A stretch of DNA of 64,000 nucleotides from Paenibacillus sp. FSL H8-0548 (GTDB lineage Bacteria; Bacillota; Bacilli; Paenibacillales; Paenibacillaceae), in contig NZ_CP152049.1 in NCBI RefSeq assembly GCF_038630985.1, forward strand, positions 3,925,501 to 3,989,500. Reading direction: 5' to 3'. A program made the translations under genes and the position numbers. Below are positions 17,470-27,100 of this stretch, one piece after another; position 1 is the first letter of the stretch; every line of letters begins with the position of its first letter. A model generated the notes under the pieces. The model was not told the DNA's origin and did no database searches. It saw only the letters and a list, made by a program, of their open reading frames with translations.

Positions 17470-18282
17470 TTATATCTCTCTGTGATCAGATATATACGAA
17501 CGAAGCTCTTCTAAGTGATGACATACAGTTGTTGGCTTACATCCAGCCTGTTCCATATAATAGTCCATATTTTGAGCATTCGTAAGTCCGGTTAAAACAA
17601 GAATCGTACTACAGCCTGCTGCTGCGCCGAAAGCAATATCTGTAGCCATATTGTCGCCTACTACCCATGTTTCATCAGCTTTTAAACCAATTTCGCGCAA
17701 TGAATAGTCCATCAAAATAGTGGATGGCTTGCCAATTAATATCGGCTTCTTCCCTCCAGCCGCTTGAAGCATTGCTCCAATTGATCCAGCTCCTGGTATA
17801 AGGCCATCCGTAGAAGGAAGCAGCAAATCAGGATTCGTCAGAACGAACGTCGCTCCGGCATGAATATATCGAACCGCCTTAGTTAGGCGTTCATAAGTAA
17901 ACGAACGATCTATTCCTTGCAAAACAAAATCCGGCTGTTCTTCCGTAAGCACTAAACCAGCCTCTTGAACAGCTTTCCTTAATCCTTCTTCCCCAACTAC
18001 AAAAACAGCCGCTCCCGGTTTTAACCGTGCGATATGCTCTGCAGCTGCTTGAGCGGAGGTGCATACCTCTTCTGCCGCCGCTTGGATGCCCATCTTCATC
18101 AGTCGCCCAGCTACCTCTTCAGGCGTTGCTGATGAATTGTTCGTTACAAATCGAAACGGGAGTTTAATTTCTCGCAGATACGAGATCAATGTATCTGCAC
18201 CATCGATACGATGAGTGCCATGATATAACGTTCCGTCGAGATCAATTAGCAAACCGTGCATGGGTTGTTGTTTTTCTGTCAT
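17470..18282 (-). CDS. HAD-IIA sugar-phosphatase-like hydrolase (NagD/AraL type)
   Basis: A 270-residue HAD phosphatase. Motif I is LLIDLDGTLYHG with the nucleophile and acid aspartates, motif II lies in FVTNNSSATPEEV, Lys in LIGKPS is motif III and WVVGDNMATDI is motif IV. The C2-type cap between motifs II and III marks the HAD-IIA group, which dephosphorylates small sugar or nucleotide phosphates in the cytoplasm. The ATG at 18282 has AGAGG 9 bases upstream; a 49-codon extension upstream lacks such a site. It follows mrfB by 61 bases and may share its transcript. Confidence 0.87.
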   Translation of the reverse strand: MTEKQQPMHGLLIDLDGTLYHGTHRIDGADTLISYLREIKLPFRFVTNNSSATPEEVAGRLMKMGIQAAAEEVCTSAQAAAEHIARLKPGAAVFVVGEEGLRKAVQEAGLVLTEEQPDFVLQGIDRSFTYERLTKAVRYIHAGATFVLTNPDLLLPSTDGLIPGAGSIGAMLQAAGGKKPILIGKPSTILMDYSLREIGLKADETWVVGDNMATDIAFGAAAGCSTILVLTGLTNAQNMDYYMEQAGCKPTTVCHHLEELRSYISDHREI

Positions 18283-18343
18283 AGCTGCTGTCCTCTCGAG
18301 TGCAAAAAACCAGATGCCACGGTCTTGCGGCTTGGCTGCTCGT

Positions 18344-19645
18344 TTATTGAATTTGCTTTTCTTGCTTGCGTCGCAATCGCTGGATTCTATTTCGAAGTGC
18401 TTCCAGCTCTGCACGCTTCTTACTATCACGACGAGCCAGCATAGAATGATTCATAGCTTGCTCGAAAGCACGACTCGCGTGTCCTATTGCTGATTCATAA
18501 TCTTTAAGCTTGTGCTCGTAATACATGGCAAGCTCGATGCTCGCTTCATTAGTTGCTTGAGTATAATGAGATGCTGAAAGAATAATAGCCTTCTGCCACA
18601 ATAACACAGCACGATCCCAATTTCCAGCCTTCTTGTCGCGTGCTGCAAGCATGATCAATGTTGATGGCTGCGCTTGATCAGCACTCATCGCCAAATTGAA
18701 CAGCTTGCTGGAAAGCTCTTTTTTGCCCATCCGCTCCAGCCATAGACCTGTACGAACCATTTCCTCCGGCTCAGTGGGGAGTGGTATGAAATTTTCTATA
18801 TTGCCATTCAGCAAATGGCCAAAGCGTATCGCCAAACAAGCAAGCGAAAGCATATCCGTTTCATTATGAAGGAAAACACCTTCAAGCGGTGCTGGATCAC
18901 CAGTAGCCAAATACTGAAAATAAAGCTGGGGTGCTAGTGAGCCTGGCACATCATCCTCGCGATGAATACCAAGTCTCTCCTCTTCTACATGACTCAATCT
19001 GCAGGATACGAGTGTGTTTCTCCAAATAGATCTCGCAGGATGCAAAAAGTCGAGCTGCAGCGGCTCCCATATTTTACGATTAAGACCATTCATAATAAAA
19101 CGGTTTTGTACTAAAGGCCAATCGAAGGTTTTGCCATTGTAAGTGGCCAAGTAAGTAAACCGCTGAAGCTTCTCTGCCAAATAAACGAGCATGGCACGTT
19201 CCTCAGCTGGATGCCTGATCAAGGTCTGTTCAATAACAAAATGCTCCTTCGACATATAGGCTATGCCAATCATGAAGGGAACGTTACCCGCTCCTACACC
19301 TAAGCCAGTCGTTTCTAAATCAAGAAATAATATTTGCTCTGCCGAAGCCTCACTCGAAGGATGTAAAGCGGTCAAGCCAGGCGCTGCCACGTTCAGCTCC
19401 TCAAGAGCATGAAGACCATGGCGGAAATCGATCGGATTTACGATTTTTCGCATGAGAAAGCTTCCTTCATCATTCCGATGGAGCTTAACACCAAAAGTGC
19501 CCCAGACCGGCGATAACCACTCTTCGGCTTCCTCATTATCAAGGAGCTTCGTTTCCTCAACCTCAGACATCACCGCTTCAACATTCTTGTCTTTCTCCGA
19601 GCTCTCTCCTCGCAAACGATTCATTCGATCGCGCATTCCGCTCAT
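18344..19645 (-). CDS. mrfB: MrfB (YprB) RNase H-like 3'-5' exonuclease
   Basis: A 433-residue protein. The DEDD exonuclease core starts with ILFLDLETTGLG (Asp109, Glu111), continues with LATYNGKTFDWPLVQ and ends with HNETDMLSL, giving the four acidic metal ligands. The C-terminal third (about 320-433) is helical and TPR-like. In B. subtilis MrfB works with the helicase MrfA in a nucleotide-excision pathway for mitomycin C damage independent of UvrABC. The start overlaps the mrfA stop by 4 bases, which supports the pairing. The charged N-terminus (1-45) is longer than the core needs. Confidence 0.9.
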   Translation of the reverse strand: MSGMRDRMNRLRGESSEKDKNVEAVMSEVEETKLLDNEEAEEWLSPVWGTFGVKLHRNDEGSFLMRKIVNPIDFRHGLHALEELNVAAPGLTALHPSSEASAEQILFLDLETTGLGVGAGNVPFMIGIAYMSKEHFVIEQTLIRHPAEERAMLVYLAEKLQRFTYLATYNGKTFDWPLVQNRFIMNGLNRKIWEPLQLDFLHPARSIWRNTLVSCRLSHVEEERLGIHREDDVPGSLAPQLYFQYLATGDPAPLEGVFLHNETDMLSLACLAIRFGHLLNGNIENFIPLPTEPEEMVRTGLWLERMGKKELSSKLFNLAMSADQAQPSTLIMLAARDKKAGNWDRAVLLWQKAIILSASHYTQATNEASIELAMYYEHKLKDYESAIGHASRAFEQAMNHSMLARRDSKKRAELEALRNRIQRLRRKQEKQIQ

Positions 19646-21927
19646 CGTATTCCCTCCGCTTCATTTAGAAGCTCCAGCGCCTGCTGTTTTCCGAGAAGCC
19701 CGACCTCTTCAATCGGCCCTACGCAGGCTGGACAGCCACTGAGGCATGTACAGGAACGTATTAAAGACTTAGCTTGCCGAATAAGATCATCATGCACCTC
19801 GAACAATCGTTCACTAAGTCCAATCCCGCCAGGATAACGGTCATAGAAATAAATCGTTGGCTTTTGGGTATGCACGGCCTTCACTTGCGGTATTACTCTA
19901 ATGTCAAATGGATCACACATCAAGTAGAGGGGAGCAATATGAACGAGTACGTTTGCGATGCCCAGCAGTGCAAATTGCATTTCATTTTTGCTTTTACGAG
20001 CAGCAGCCTCTTCACTAAACGAGAACCAGTAGCCGCTTGTATGAAGCTCTTCCTCCGGCAAGTGTATAGGACCCGATCCGATATTTTCATGCGTCCGCAG
20101 CTTTATTTTTTTGAAAATCGTAGGCTTTGCATTTACCGTTAGCTCTCCGTATTGCCTAACAAGATCTCCTGATTCACGTTCCTTATCCACATACAGCACC
20201 TTGAGCTCTACCGCTAAATTCGCGTCCGTGTAGTAATCAACATTAACCTCGCGAACGTAAGCTTTTTTCTCTGGATAATCAAGCTTCTCTACCTGATATT
20301 GCACACCTTCATGAATATAGATAGCTTCCTCGTGAATGAGCGTAGGAGCGCTGAACCTATCAACCTCGCCAAGAACTCTGCTGCCATTCGTAGTATCTAT
20401 GATCACAAAATTTTCCTGTGCAGCCGAGCGCAATGAAATGTTATGTGCGGGAAAGGACTGCTCCATCCAAAACCAACGGTTTCCCGCCTTATGAAGCACC
20501 TTCTCCTCCACCAAAAACTCCATCATATCCACTAGCGACTCCGATCCAAATGTATCTCCAGTCTCAAAGGGCAGCTCGTACGCGGCACATTTGACATGAT
20601 CCATAAGCACAAGCAAATTATCTGGATGAATTAGCGCTCGCTCCGGTGGACGATTAAAGAAAAAATCCGGATTTTGAATCATATACTGGTCAAGTGGATT
20701 GCTGCTCGCCACCATAAACGTAATCGAGCTTTCCTGTCTTCGGCCTGCGCGTCCCGACTGCTGCCACGTACTGGCAATCGTTCCTGGATAACCATTTAGA
20801 ACGCAGGCTTGAAGCTGACCAATATCAATGCCAAGCTCAAGTGCGTTCGTACTGACAACACCTCGAATTTCACCTGAGCGCAAGCCGCGTTCAATTTCTC
20901 GGCGAAGCTTCGGCAAATAGCCGCCTCGATAGCCTCTTATCGATTTATCATTAATTTTGTCGCGTATTAATTCCTGCAAATAAGTGAGCAGCAGCTCAAC
21001 ACGAACCCGGCTGCGGGCGAATACAATCGTCTGCACGCCCTGTTTAAGCAGCAAGCCTGCCAGCTTGCGTGTCTCCAGCACACTGCTCCGGCGTATGCCA
21101 AGCTGTTTATTCACAACAGGCGGATTATAAAATACAAAATGCTTCTCGCCCATCGGCGCACCGTTATTGTCAACAAGTCTTACTTTTTCACCAATAAGGC
21201 GCTCCGCATGCTCCTGAGGATTATCAATCGTTGCAGAAGCGCAAATGAATTGCGGCGTAGAGCCATAAAACTTGCAAATTCGTTTCAATCGCCGAATAAC
21301 ATTGGCAACATGACTTCCGAACACACCGCGATAGGCATGAACCTCGTCTATCACGATAAATTTAATATTTTCGAACAGCTTAACCCACTTTGTATGATGC
21401 GGCAGTATCGCTGAATGAAGCATATCTGGATTTGTGACGACTATGTGTCCGGCATTTCTAATAGCAGTTCGCACAGTTGGCGGTGTGTCGCCATCATAGG
21501 TATGCGTCTTAATGCCAACGTCCATTAAATCAGCAAGTGCCTGCAGCTCGGCTACTTGATCCTGAGCCAGTGCCTTCGTTGGGAACAAATAGAGCGCTCT
21601 GCCTTCTTCATTCTCAAGCAAAGATTGCATAACCGGCAAATTGTAACAAAGCGTCTTACCCGAAGCCGTTGGCGTGACCGCTACCACATGATGACCTGCA
21701 CGCGCAGCGCGGTAAGCCTCGGCTTGGTGTGTATATAATTCGCTGATTCCACGTGAATTCAGCGTTTCTTTCCATGCATGATGCAGTCCGTCAGGCAACG
21801 GTGCGGTACGCGCCTCTCGCGGAGCAAGGGTTCGCCAGTGCGTCACATTGTCCATAATGTCATTATTTTGCCGCACTTGCTCTAACCACTCCTCCAATCC
21901 GGAGGTTTTGCCCGTAAACCGGTTCAT
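19642..21927 (-). CDS. mrfA: MrfA (YprA) DEXH helicase with DUF1998 zinc-binding end
   Basis: A 761-residue superfamily 2 helicase. Walker A is TPTASGKT (85-92), the DEXH box reads VIDEVHAYRG and motif III ASATI; motif VI is QSGRAGRR. The C-terminal DUF1998 domain has four cysteines in CTCLSGCPAC (726-735), which bind zinc in this family. MrfA unwinds DNA 3' to 5' and repairs mitomycin crosslinks or adducts with MrfB. The ATG at 21927 has GGGAG 10 bases upstream and yields the family start; the longer open frame runs into the divergent promoter region. It is probably the first gene of a unit reading mrfA-mrfB-HAD. Confidence 0.92.
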   Translation of the reverse strand: MNRFTGKTSGLEEWLEQVRQNNDIMDNVTHWRTLAPREARTAPLPDGLHHAWKETLNSRGISELYTHQAEAYRAARAGHHVVAVTPTASGKTLCYNLPVMQSLLENEEGRALYLFPTKALAQDQVAELQALADLMDVGIKTHTYDGDTPPTVRTAIRNAGHIVVTNPDMLHSAILPHHTKWVKLFENIKFIVIDEVHAYRGVFGSHVANVIRRLKRICKFYGSTPQFICASATIDNPQEHAERLIGEKVRLVDNNGAPMGEKHFVFYNPPVVNKQLGIRRSSVLETRKLAGLLLKQGVQTIVFARSRVRVELLLTYLQELIRDKINDKSIRGYRGGYLPKLRREIERGLRSGEIRGVVSTNALELGIDIGQLQACVLNGYPGTIASTWQQSGRAGRRQESSITFMVASSNPLDQYMIQNPDFFFNRPPERALIHPDNLLVLMDHVKCAAYELPFETGDTFGSESLVDMMEFLVEEKVLHKAGNRWFWMEQSFPAHNISLRSAAQENFVIIDTTNGSRVLGEVDRFSAPTLIHEEAIYIHEGVQYQVEKLDYPEKKAYVREVNVDYYTDANLAVELKVLYVDKERESGDLVRQYGELTVNAKPTIFKKIKLRTHENIGSGPIHLPEEELHTSGYWFSFSEEAAARKSKNEMQFALLGIANVLVHIAPLYLMCDPFDIRVIPQVKAVHTQKPTIYFYDRYPGGIGLSERLFEVHDDLIRQAKSLIRSCTCLSGCPACVGPIEEVGLLGKQQALELLNEAEGIR

Positions 21928-22029
21928 GACCGTCTCACTCCCATCAAACGTATGTTTGTTTATTATCATTTTACAGAATACATGTTCGTGCTGCAATTTT
22001 AATTTAAAGAAAACGCGGTTCATCAACAA

Positions 22030-22058
22030 TTGACAGTCGTTTTGGGAAGCGTTATAGT
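22030..22058 (+). promoter_or_regulatory. Sigma-A promoter of the sdpRI-like operon
   Basis: Perfect TTGACA (22030-22035), 17-base spacer, TATAGT (22053-22058). Transcription should start near 22065, just upstream of the palindromic operator. Confidence 0.8.
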
Positions 22059-22075
22059 AATTTCATCCTCCTTAT

Positions 22076-22099
22076 TTAGATGGTTGTCTAACTATCTAA
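22076..22099. promoter_or_regulatory. Palindromic operator, probable ArsR/SdpR binding site
   Basis: TTAGATGGTT - GTCT - AACTATCTAA, arms matching in 9 of 10 positions. It lies 17 bases after the -10 box and about 36 bases before the regulator ATG, where a bound repressor would block early transcription. Autorepression fits known SdpR behaviour; the link is inferred. Confidence 0.65.
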
Positions 22100-22134
22100 C
22101 CCTTTTATCAATTTACTTGAAAAGGATGGCTTAA

Positions 22135-22428
22135 ATGTCAATTAGCCTCGCATTCAAAGCGTTGTCCGATCCGACTAGGCGCTTCATATTAGAATTATTG
22201 CTAGAGCGTGTTCGAACTGCTGGTGAAATCGCCGACCACTTCCAAATGACCAAGCCCAGCATCTCCCATCATCTCAATATATTGAAGCAAGCAGAGCTTG
22301 TTTCTGATGAACGGCAAGGGCAGCACATCTACTATTCGCTAAATCACACCATTTTCCAAGAATTAATGGAATGGTTCGTCCCCTTCCAGCACTCTAGAAC
22401 CGGAAGGATTGGAAGGAATGAAATCTAG
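22135..22428 (+). CDS. SdpR-like ArsR-family autorepressor
   Basis: A 97-residue winged-helix regulator: FKALSDPTRRFILELL, then TAGEIADHFQMTKPSISHHL as the recognition helix region, and RQGQHIYYSLN as the wing. No cysteine metal site is present, which argues against a metal sensor and for the SdpR group. AAAGGATGG precedes the ATG. The next gene encodes an SdpI-type membrane protein and overlaps by 11 bases. In B. subtilis SdpI sequesters SdpR at the membrane when the SdpC toxin is present, relieving repression. One of the few plus-strand genes here. Confidence 0.85.
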   Translation: MSISLAFKALSDPTRRFILELLLERVRTAGEIADHFQMTKPSISHHLNILKQAELVSDERQGQHIYYSLNHTIFQELMEWFVPFQHSRTGRIGRNEI

Positions 22429-23029
22429 CCTGCTATCTTGGTTCGTCGTAGCAATTTCTATCGCGGCCAGCATTATCTGTTATCCCGATCTGCCCGAGCA
22501 GATGGCCATTCACTGGAATATTAGCACTGAAATTGACGGACTAGCTCATAAAGCCTTTGCACTCTTATTGCTGCCAGCTTTAATGATCATTTTAATCATC
22601 GTGCTCCCAAAAAAACAAAACTATCAGCGATACAAATCCAGCATACAAACGATGCAAAACGTCATTATACTAAGTTTTCTTGTATTGCATGGCGTCACGA
22701 TCGCTTTTGGCTATGGAGTAGAAATTAATATTGTAAAAATTGTCCTTCCTATGGTCGGCATCATTCTTGCAGTAACCGGATTATATATGCCGCGTTTTGA
22801 GCCAAACAGCTTTATCGGCATCAAAACGAATCCGACACTCACCAATGAAATCATTTGGAGAAAGACACATCGGTCCGCAGCTAAGTTTTATGTATTAGGC
22901 GGTTTGTTATTGATTCCAGCAGCGTTCCTTCCTGCTCCTTATCAAATCATTAGTTTTTTCGCCATTATTGTCATTATCGTGCTTGCTTCTGTTTTTCTAT
23001 CCTTCTATTTCAGCAAAGACCATAAATAA
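22418..23029 (+). CDS. SdpI-family membrane protein (DUF1648 + SdpI)
   Basis: A 203-residue polytopic membrane protein with about six helices. The N-terminal part carries DUF1648 features (CYPDLPEQMAIHWNISTEID), and the C-terminal part has the SdpI signature PNSFIGIKT...NEIIWRKTHR. SdpI gives immunity to the SdpC cannibalism toxin and serves as signal receptor for SdpR. GGAAGG lies 9-10 bases before the ATG at 22418; a TTG three codons earlier overlaps that site. No sdpABC toxin genes are in the window, so the stimulus here is unknown. Confidence 0.87.
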   Translation: MKSSLLSWFVVAISIAASIICYPDLPEQMAIHWNISTEIDGLAHKAFALLLLPALMIILIIVLPKKQNYQRYKSSIQTMQNVIILSFLVLHGVTIAFGYGVEINIVKIVLPMVGIILAVTGLYMPRFEPNSFIGIKTNPTLTNEIIWRKTHRSAAKFYVLGGLLLIPAAFLPAPYQIISFFAIIVIIVLASVFLSFYFSKDHK

Positions 23030-23070
23030 GCGAAGAAGGCGAGGGAGTCTCCCCTCGCCTTCTTCGCTTT
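23030..23070 (+). terminator. Terminator after the sdpRI-like operon
   Basis: A perfect 16-bp stem, GCGAAGAAGGCGAGGG and its complement with a 6-base loop, starts at the base after the stop codon and is followed by TTTC. It probably serves both the plus-strand operon and the converging RNase Z gene. Confidence 0.85.
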
Positions 23071-23077
23071 CTACTCC

Positions 23078-24007
23078 TTAACGGCGTTTAATTTCAATGT
23101 GCATATGATCCGTTGCTGCTCTCGATGCTGCGAAATGCTCAGCTGCCTCAGCCTCTAATTGAGTTAAATCCTCATTACTGTAGCGTCCGCTAAAATGCGT
23201 CATGACCAATTGCCTAGCCTTAGCTCTTACAGCTGTTACTGCGGCTTCTGTCGTCGTACTGTGCCCGAATTCATGTGCTTTTTCCTCAAGCCCCGCGGCA
23301 AAGGTAGCTTCATGAACCAGCAGGTCAGCCCCCATAGCTAGTCGTAGTGAGCTCTCGCATGGTCTTGTATCCCCAAGCACGGTTATAACTCTCCCCACAT
23401 GAACGGGACCTGTAACCTCCTCAGGCGTGACGATTACACCGGCTGGCGAGGTTATTGACTGCCCTTGCTTCACCTTACCGTAAAGTGGACCCGATTCAAT
23501 TCCAAGTGCCTTCAGCTTATGAACGAGCAGCTTGCCAGGCTGATCATGCTCCGTTATTCGATAGCCGAAGCTAATTACACGATGATCTAAAAGGCCAACC
23601 TCCACTTTAAAGCGTTCATCTTCAAAAATGATCCCTTCATCACCTGTTAATTCATGGATGACAAGCTCATAATCCAAATGTGTAGCGCTCACATCAAATA
23701 TAGTTTCAATATAGCGTTTCAAACCAATCGGGCCATACAGCTGAACAGGAGTAATTCCTCCGTCGAATGAGCGGCTGCTTAATAATCCAGGCAAGCCGTA
23801 TAAATGATCACCATGCAAATGAGTTATAAATACAACCTCAAGCTTATTAAGCTTCAGCGGTGTTTGCATAAGCTGATGCTGCGTTGCTTCACCGGAATCA
23901 AAGAGCCACCAGCTGCAATCTGGTTCAGGCAGTCTAAGTGCCGCAGCCGTTACATTGCGATACTTGGATGGTCTCCCAGCACCCGTTCCCAAAAACCACA
24001 TGTTCAT
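23078..24007 (-). CDS. rnz: Ribonuclease Z (tRNA 3'-processing endonuclease)
   Basis: A 309-residue metallo-beta-lactamase-fold nuclease. It opens with WFLGTGAGRPSKYRNV, carries the metal motif THLHGDHLYGLPGLL, and later LGDTRP and the HFSGRY segment with metal-binding residues. It cuts the 3' trailer from tRNA precursors lacking an encoded CCA. Length fits the short RNase Z form. GAGGTG sits 9 bases before the ATG at 24007, so the GTG four codons upstream is unlikely. The gene converges on the sdpRI-like operon. Confidence 0.93.
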   Translation of the reverse strand: MNMWFLGTGAGRPSKYRNVTAAALRLPEPDCSWWLFDSGEATQHQLMQTPLKLNKLEVVFITHLHGDHLYGLPGLLSSRSFDGGITPVQLYGPIGLKRYIETIFDVSATHLDYELVIHELTGDEGIIFEDERFKVEVGLLDHRVISFGYRITEHDQPGKLLVHKLKALGIESGPLYGKVKQGQSITSPAGVIVTPEEVTGPVHVGRVITVLGDTRPCESSLRLAMGADLLVHEATFAAGLEEKAHEFGHSTTTEAAVTAVRAKARQLVMTHFSGRYSNEDLTQLEAEAAEHFAASRAATDHMHIEIKRR

Positions 24008-24057
24008 ATTCTCGTTCACCTCACCTTAGCAGCAGATACATCCTCTTCCTAAAATTG

Positions 24058-24108
24058 AAAACAAGAGCCCTCGTAAGCTCGATGATCCGAAGGCTTTAAG
24101 GGCTCTTT
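24058..24108 (-). terminator. Terminator of metH
   Basis: Stem AAGAGCCCT/AGGGCTCTT with a partly paired 25-base inner region, followed on the minus strand by TTGTTTTC; begins 12 bases after the metH stop. Confidence 0.8.
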
Positions 24109-24119
24109 CTTATTATAAT

Positions 24120-27100
24120 CTACAGCTTCTCAACATTAAAATATTGTGCTTCTGGATGGGCGAATACCATTGCTGATACAGATGCTTCCGGCTCCATCAT
24201 AAAGCCCTCAGTCAGCTCTACGCCAATATCCTGCGGTCTCATTAGATCAAACAACGGCCCTTGATCCTCAAGGTTCGGACACGCCGGATAACCGAAGGAT
24301 ACGCGAATACCTTGATAACGGGCACCATGACGCTGTTTCATCGTCATTTCTGCAGGGTCTGGATAGCCGCTAATATCCCGCATAATATGATGGACGCGTT
24401 CAGCCATGCCTTCAGCAACTTCGAGCGCTACAGACTGAAGGGCATGAGATCGTAAATAATCGCCATTATCCTTCCACTCGTTGGCAATCTCGCGAATACC
24501 ATGACCAGCGGTAACAACTAGGAAGCCTACATAGTCCATAACGCCGCTCTCGACTGATTTCAAGAAATCAGCCAAGCAGAGGTACGGCTCCACGTTCTGA
24601 CGCGGGAATGTAAACCGCTTAATTTCCTGCTTCGAATCAACAGGATTATAAATGATGACATCATTACCCGAAGATTGAGCTGGGAAGAACCGATACATGC
24701 CATGGGTCTTAATAATTCCTTCAGATGTTCCTTGCTTCAGCAGCTCATCGACGGTTGCCTTAAGATGAACTGCCTTTTCATTGCCTTCCTTCAGCAAATT
24801 GTCGACATTCCCCTTCAGACCTAGATGATGACCAAGCAGCATCTGCATATTCACATAGGGAATAACATGTGGAAGCGGCACATCACGAAGCACATGACGA
24901 TCCAAATCCGGCGGTGTAAACACAGGCGCATCTGGTGAAATTTTAGAGCGGACCGCCCGTGTCAATTGCGGCAGAGGCTTCTTCACTTCCTCTTCCAAGC
25001 CGCCAGAGGCTTTGTAAGCTGCCATTTCTTCTTCAAGATTCGTGCGATGCTGAGGGTCCATCAGCTTATTCGCAATGTCCAGACCATCCATAGCATCCTT
25101 CGCATATAGCACCAAACCATCATATTCTGGGCCAATTCTCGTTTTGGTGAACTTTCTCGTAAGGGCTGCACCGCCAACAAGTATAGGTGCATCGATACCT
25201 GCTGTACGCAAATCCTGCGCCGTAATGACCATTTGCTGTGCAGATTTAACAAGCAATCCGGACAAGCCGATCGCATCTGCCTTCTCCCTGCGATAAGCTT
25301 CAATTAATTGCTCTGGCGGTACCTTTATGCCTAGATTTATAATTTTATATCCGTTATTAGACAAAATGATTTCTACAAGGTTTTTACCGATATCATGCAC
25401 ATCGCCCTTAACCGTTGCCAAAATAATTTTACCTTTAACGGATGATTCATTTTTCTCCATAAAGCTCTCCAAATAAGTGACAGAGGCTTTCATAACCTCG
25501 GCGCTTTGCAGCACCTCCGCTACAATGAGCTCGTTGCCGTTAAATAAACGGCCAACCTCCTCCATCCCCCGCATAAGCGGCCCGTTGATGACCTCCATCG
25601 CCGAATATTTCTTAAGAGCCTCATCCAGATCCGGTATGAGTCCTTCCTTAGTACCTTCGACAACGTATGAGCCTAAACGCTCTTCAAGCGATAGATTTGA
25701 AATTTTTTCTTTCTTCTCTACCTTCTTGTCACGGAATGCCGCAACGAATGCAGCTAAAGACTCGTCAGTCGTATTATAGATTAGCTCCTCAGCTAGTTTA
25801 CGCTCAGCATCAGGAATAGAAGCGTAACGCTCCAGCTTTTCTGTGTTTACAATGGCATAATCAAGACCTGCTTTTGTCGCATGATAAAGGTACACGGAGT
25901 TGAGTACCTCGCGTCCCGCATCCGGCAAACCAAAGGAGATGTTGCTGAGTCCAAGAATTGTTTTGGCAAGCGGGAATTTCTCCTTGATCATCCGAATCCC
26001 TTCAAGTGTCTCAACAGCTGAACCGATATATTGCGGGTCGCCAGAGCCTACCGGGAACATGTTTGGATCAAAAATAATATCCTCAGGGTTCATCTTATAT
26101 TTCTGCGTCAGCAAATTATAGGAGCGCTCTGCAACTTCCATCTTCGCCTCGCGAGTGACTGCTTGACCGCGCTCATCAATAAGAATCATGACAACCGCTG
26201 CGCCATAACGATGAATCAAAGGCAAAATACTTTCAAACTTGGATTCGCCATCCTCCAAGTTAATCGAGTTGATGATCGCCTTGCCTTGTGAATATTTTAA
26301 GCCCAGCTCAATAATATGATCATAGGTTGAATCAAGCATTAAAGGCGCTTTAATCTTCTTCACAACCTGCGGCAAAAATTGGTGTACCGCGTAGGCTTCA
26401 TCAATATCGGTATCTTGAAGGTTTATGTCGATAACATGTGCGCCGCCCTTAACCTGCGCTCTTGCTATTTCAGATGCTTCGTCAAACTTCTCTTCTTTAA
26501 GCAATCGTTTAAATTTACGTGATCCGGAAATATTAGTCCGCTCGCCAATCATAATTGGACGATTTTCCGGTTCAATATATACGGTTTCTATACCGGATAC
26601 CGCATTTGGATGCTGACCCATCTTCGTACGCGGAGCATAGTTTGCCATGGTTTCAGCCATCACTCGAATATGCTCAGGGGTAGTACCGCAGCAGCCGCCA
26701 GCTATGTTTAACCAGCCTTGCTCAGCAAAGGCTGACATTTTCTTTGCAAGCGACACTGGCGACTCGTGATAATGACCATTCTCATCCGGCAAGCCTGCAT
26801 TCGGATAGCAGCTTACTGCTGCATTAGCGATTTCACTTAAGGTACGCAAATGATCACGCATAAACTCTGGGCCTGTTGCGCAGTTTAAACCGATCGAAAT
26901 CGGCTTCAGATGCTCCAAAGAAATATAAAACGACTCGATTGTTTGTCCAGCAAGTGTTGTGCCCATCGGCTCAATCGTACCGGAAATCATAATAGGCAGC
27001 TCTTTGCCCAGCTTATCAAACGCATTACGAATACCAATGCTTCCTGCTTTAACATTCAGCGTATCCTGTGAGGTCTCAAGCAATAATGCATCAACATCCG

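Noticed and set aside
21928..22029. N-terminal extension of MrfA (34 residues)
   Set aside because: The shorter start has a good ribosome site and matches the family length; the extension runs towards the divergent promoter.
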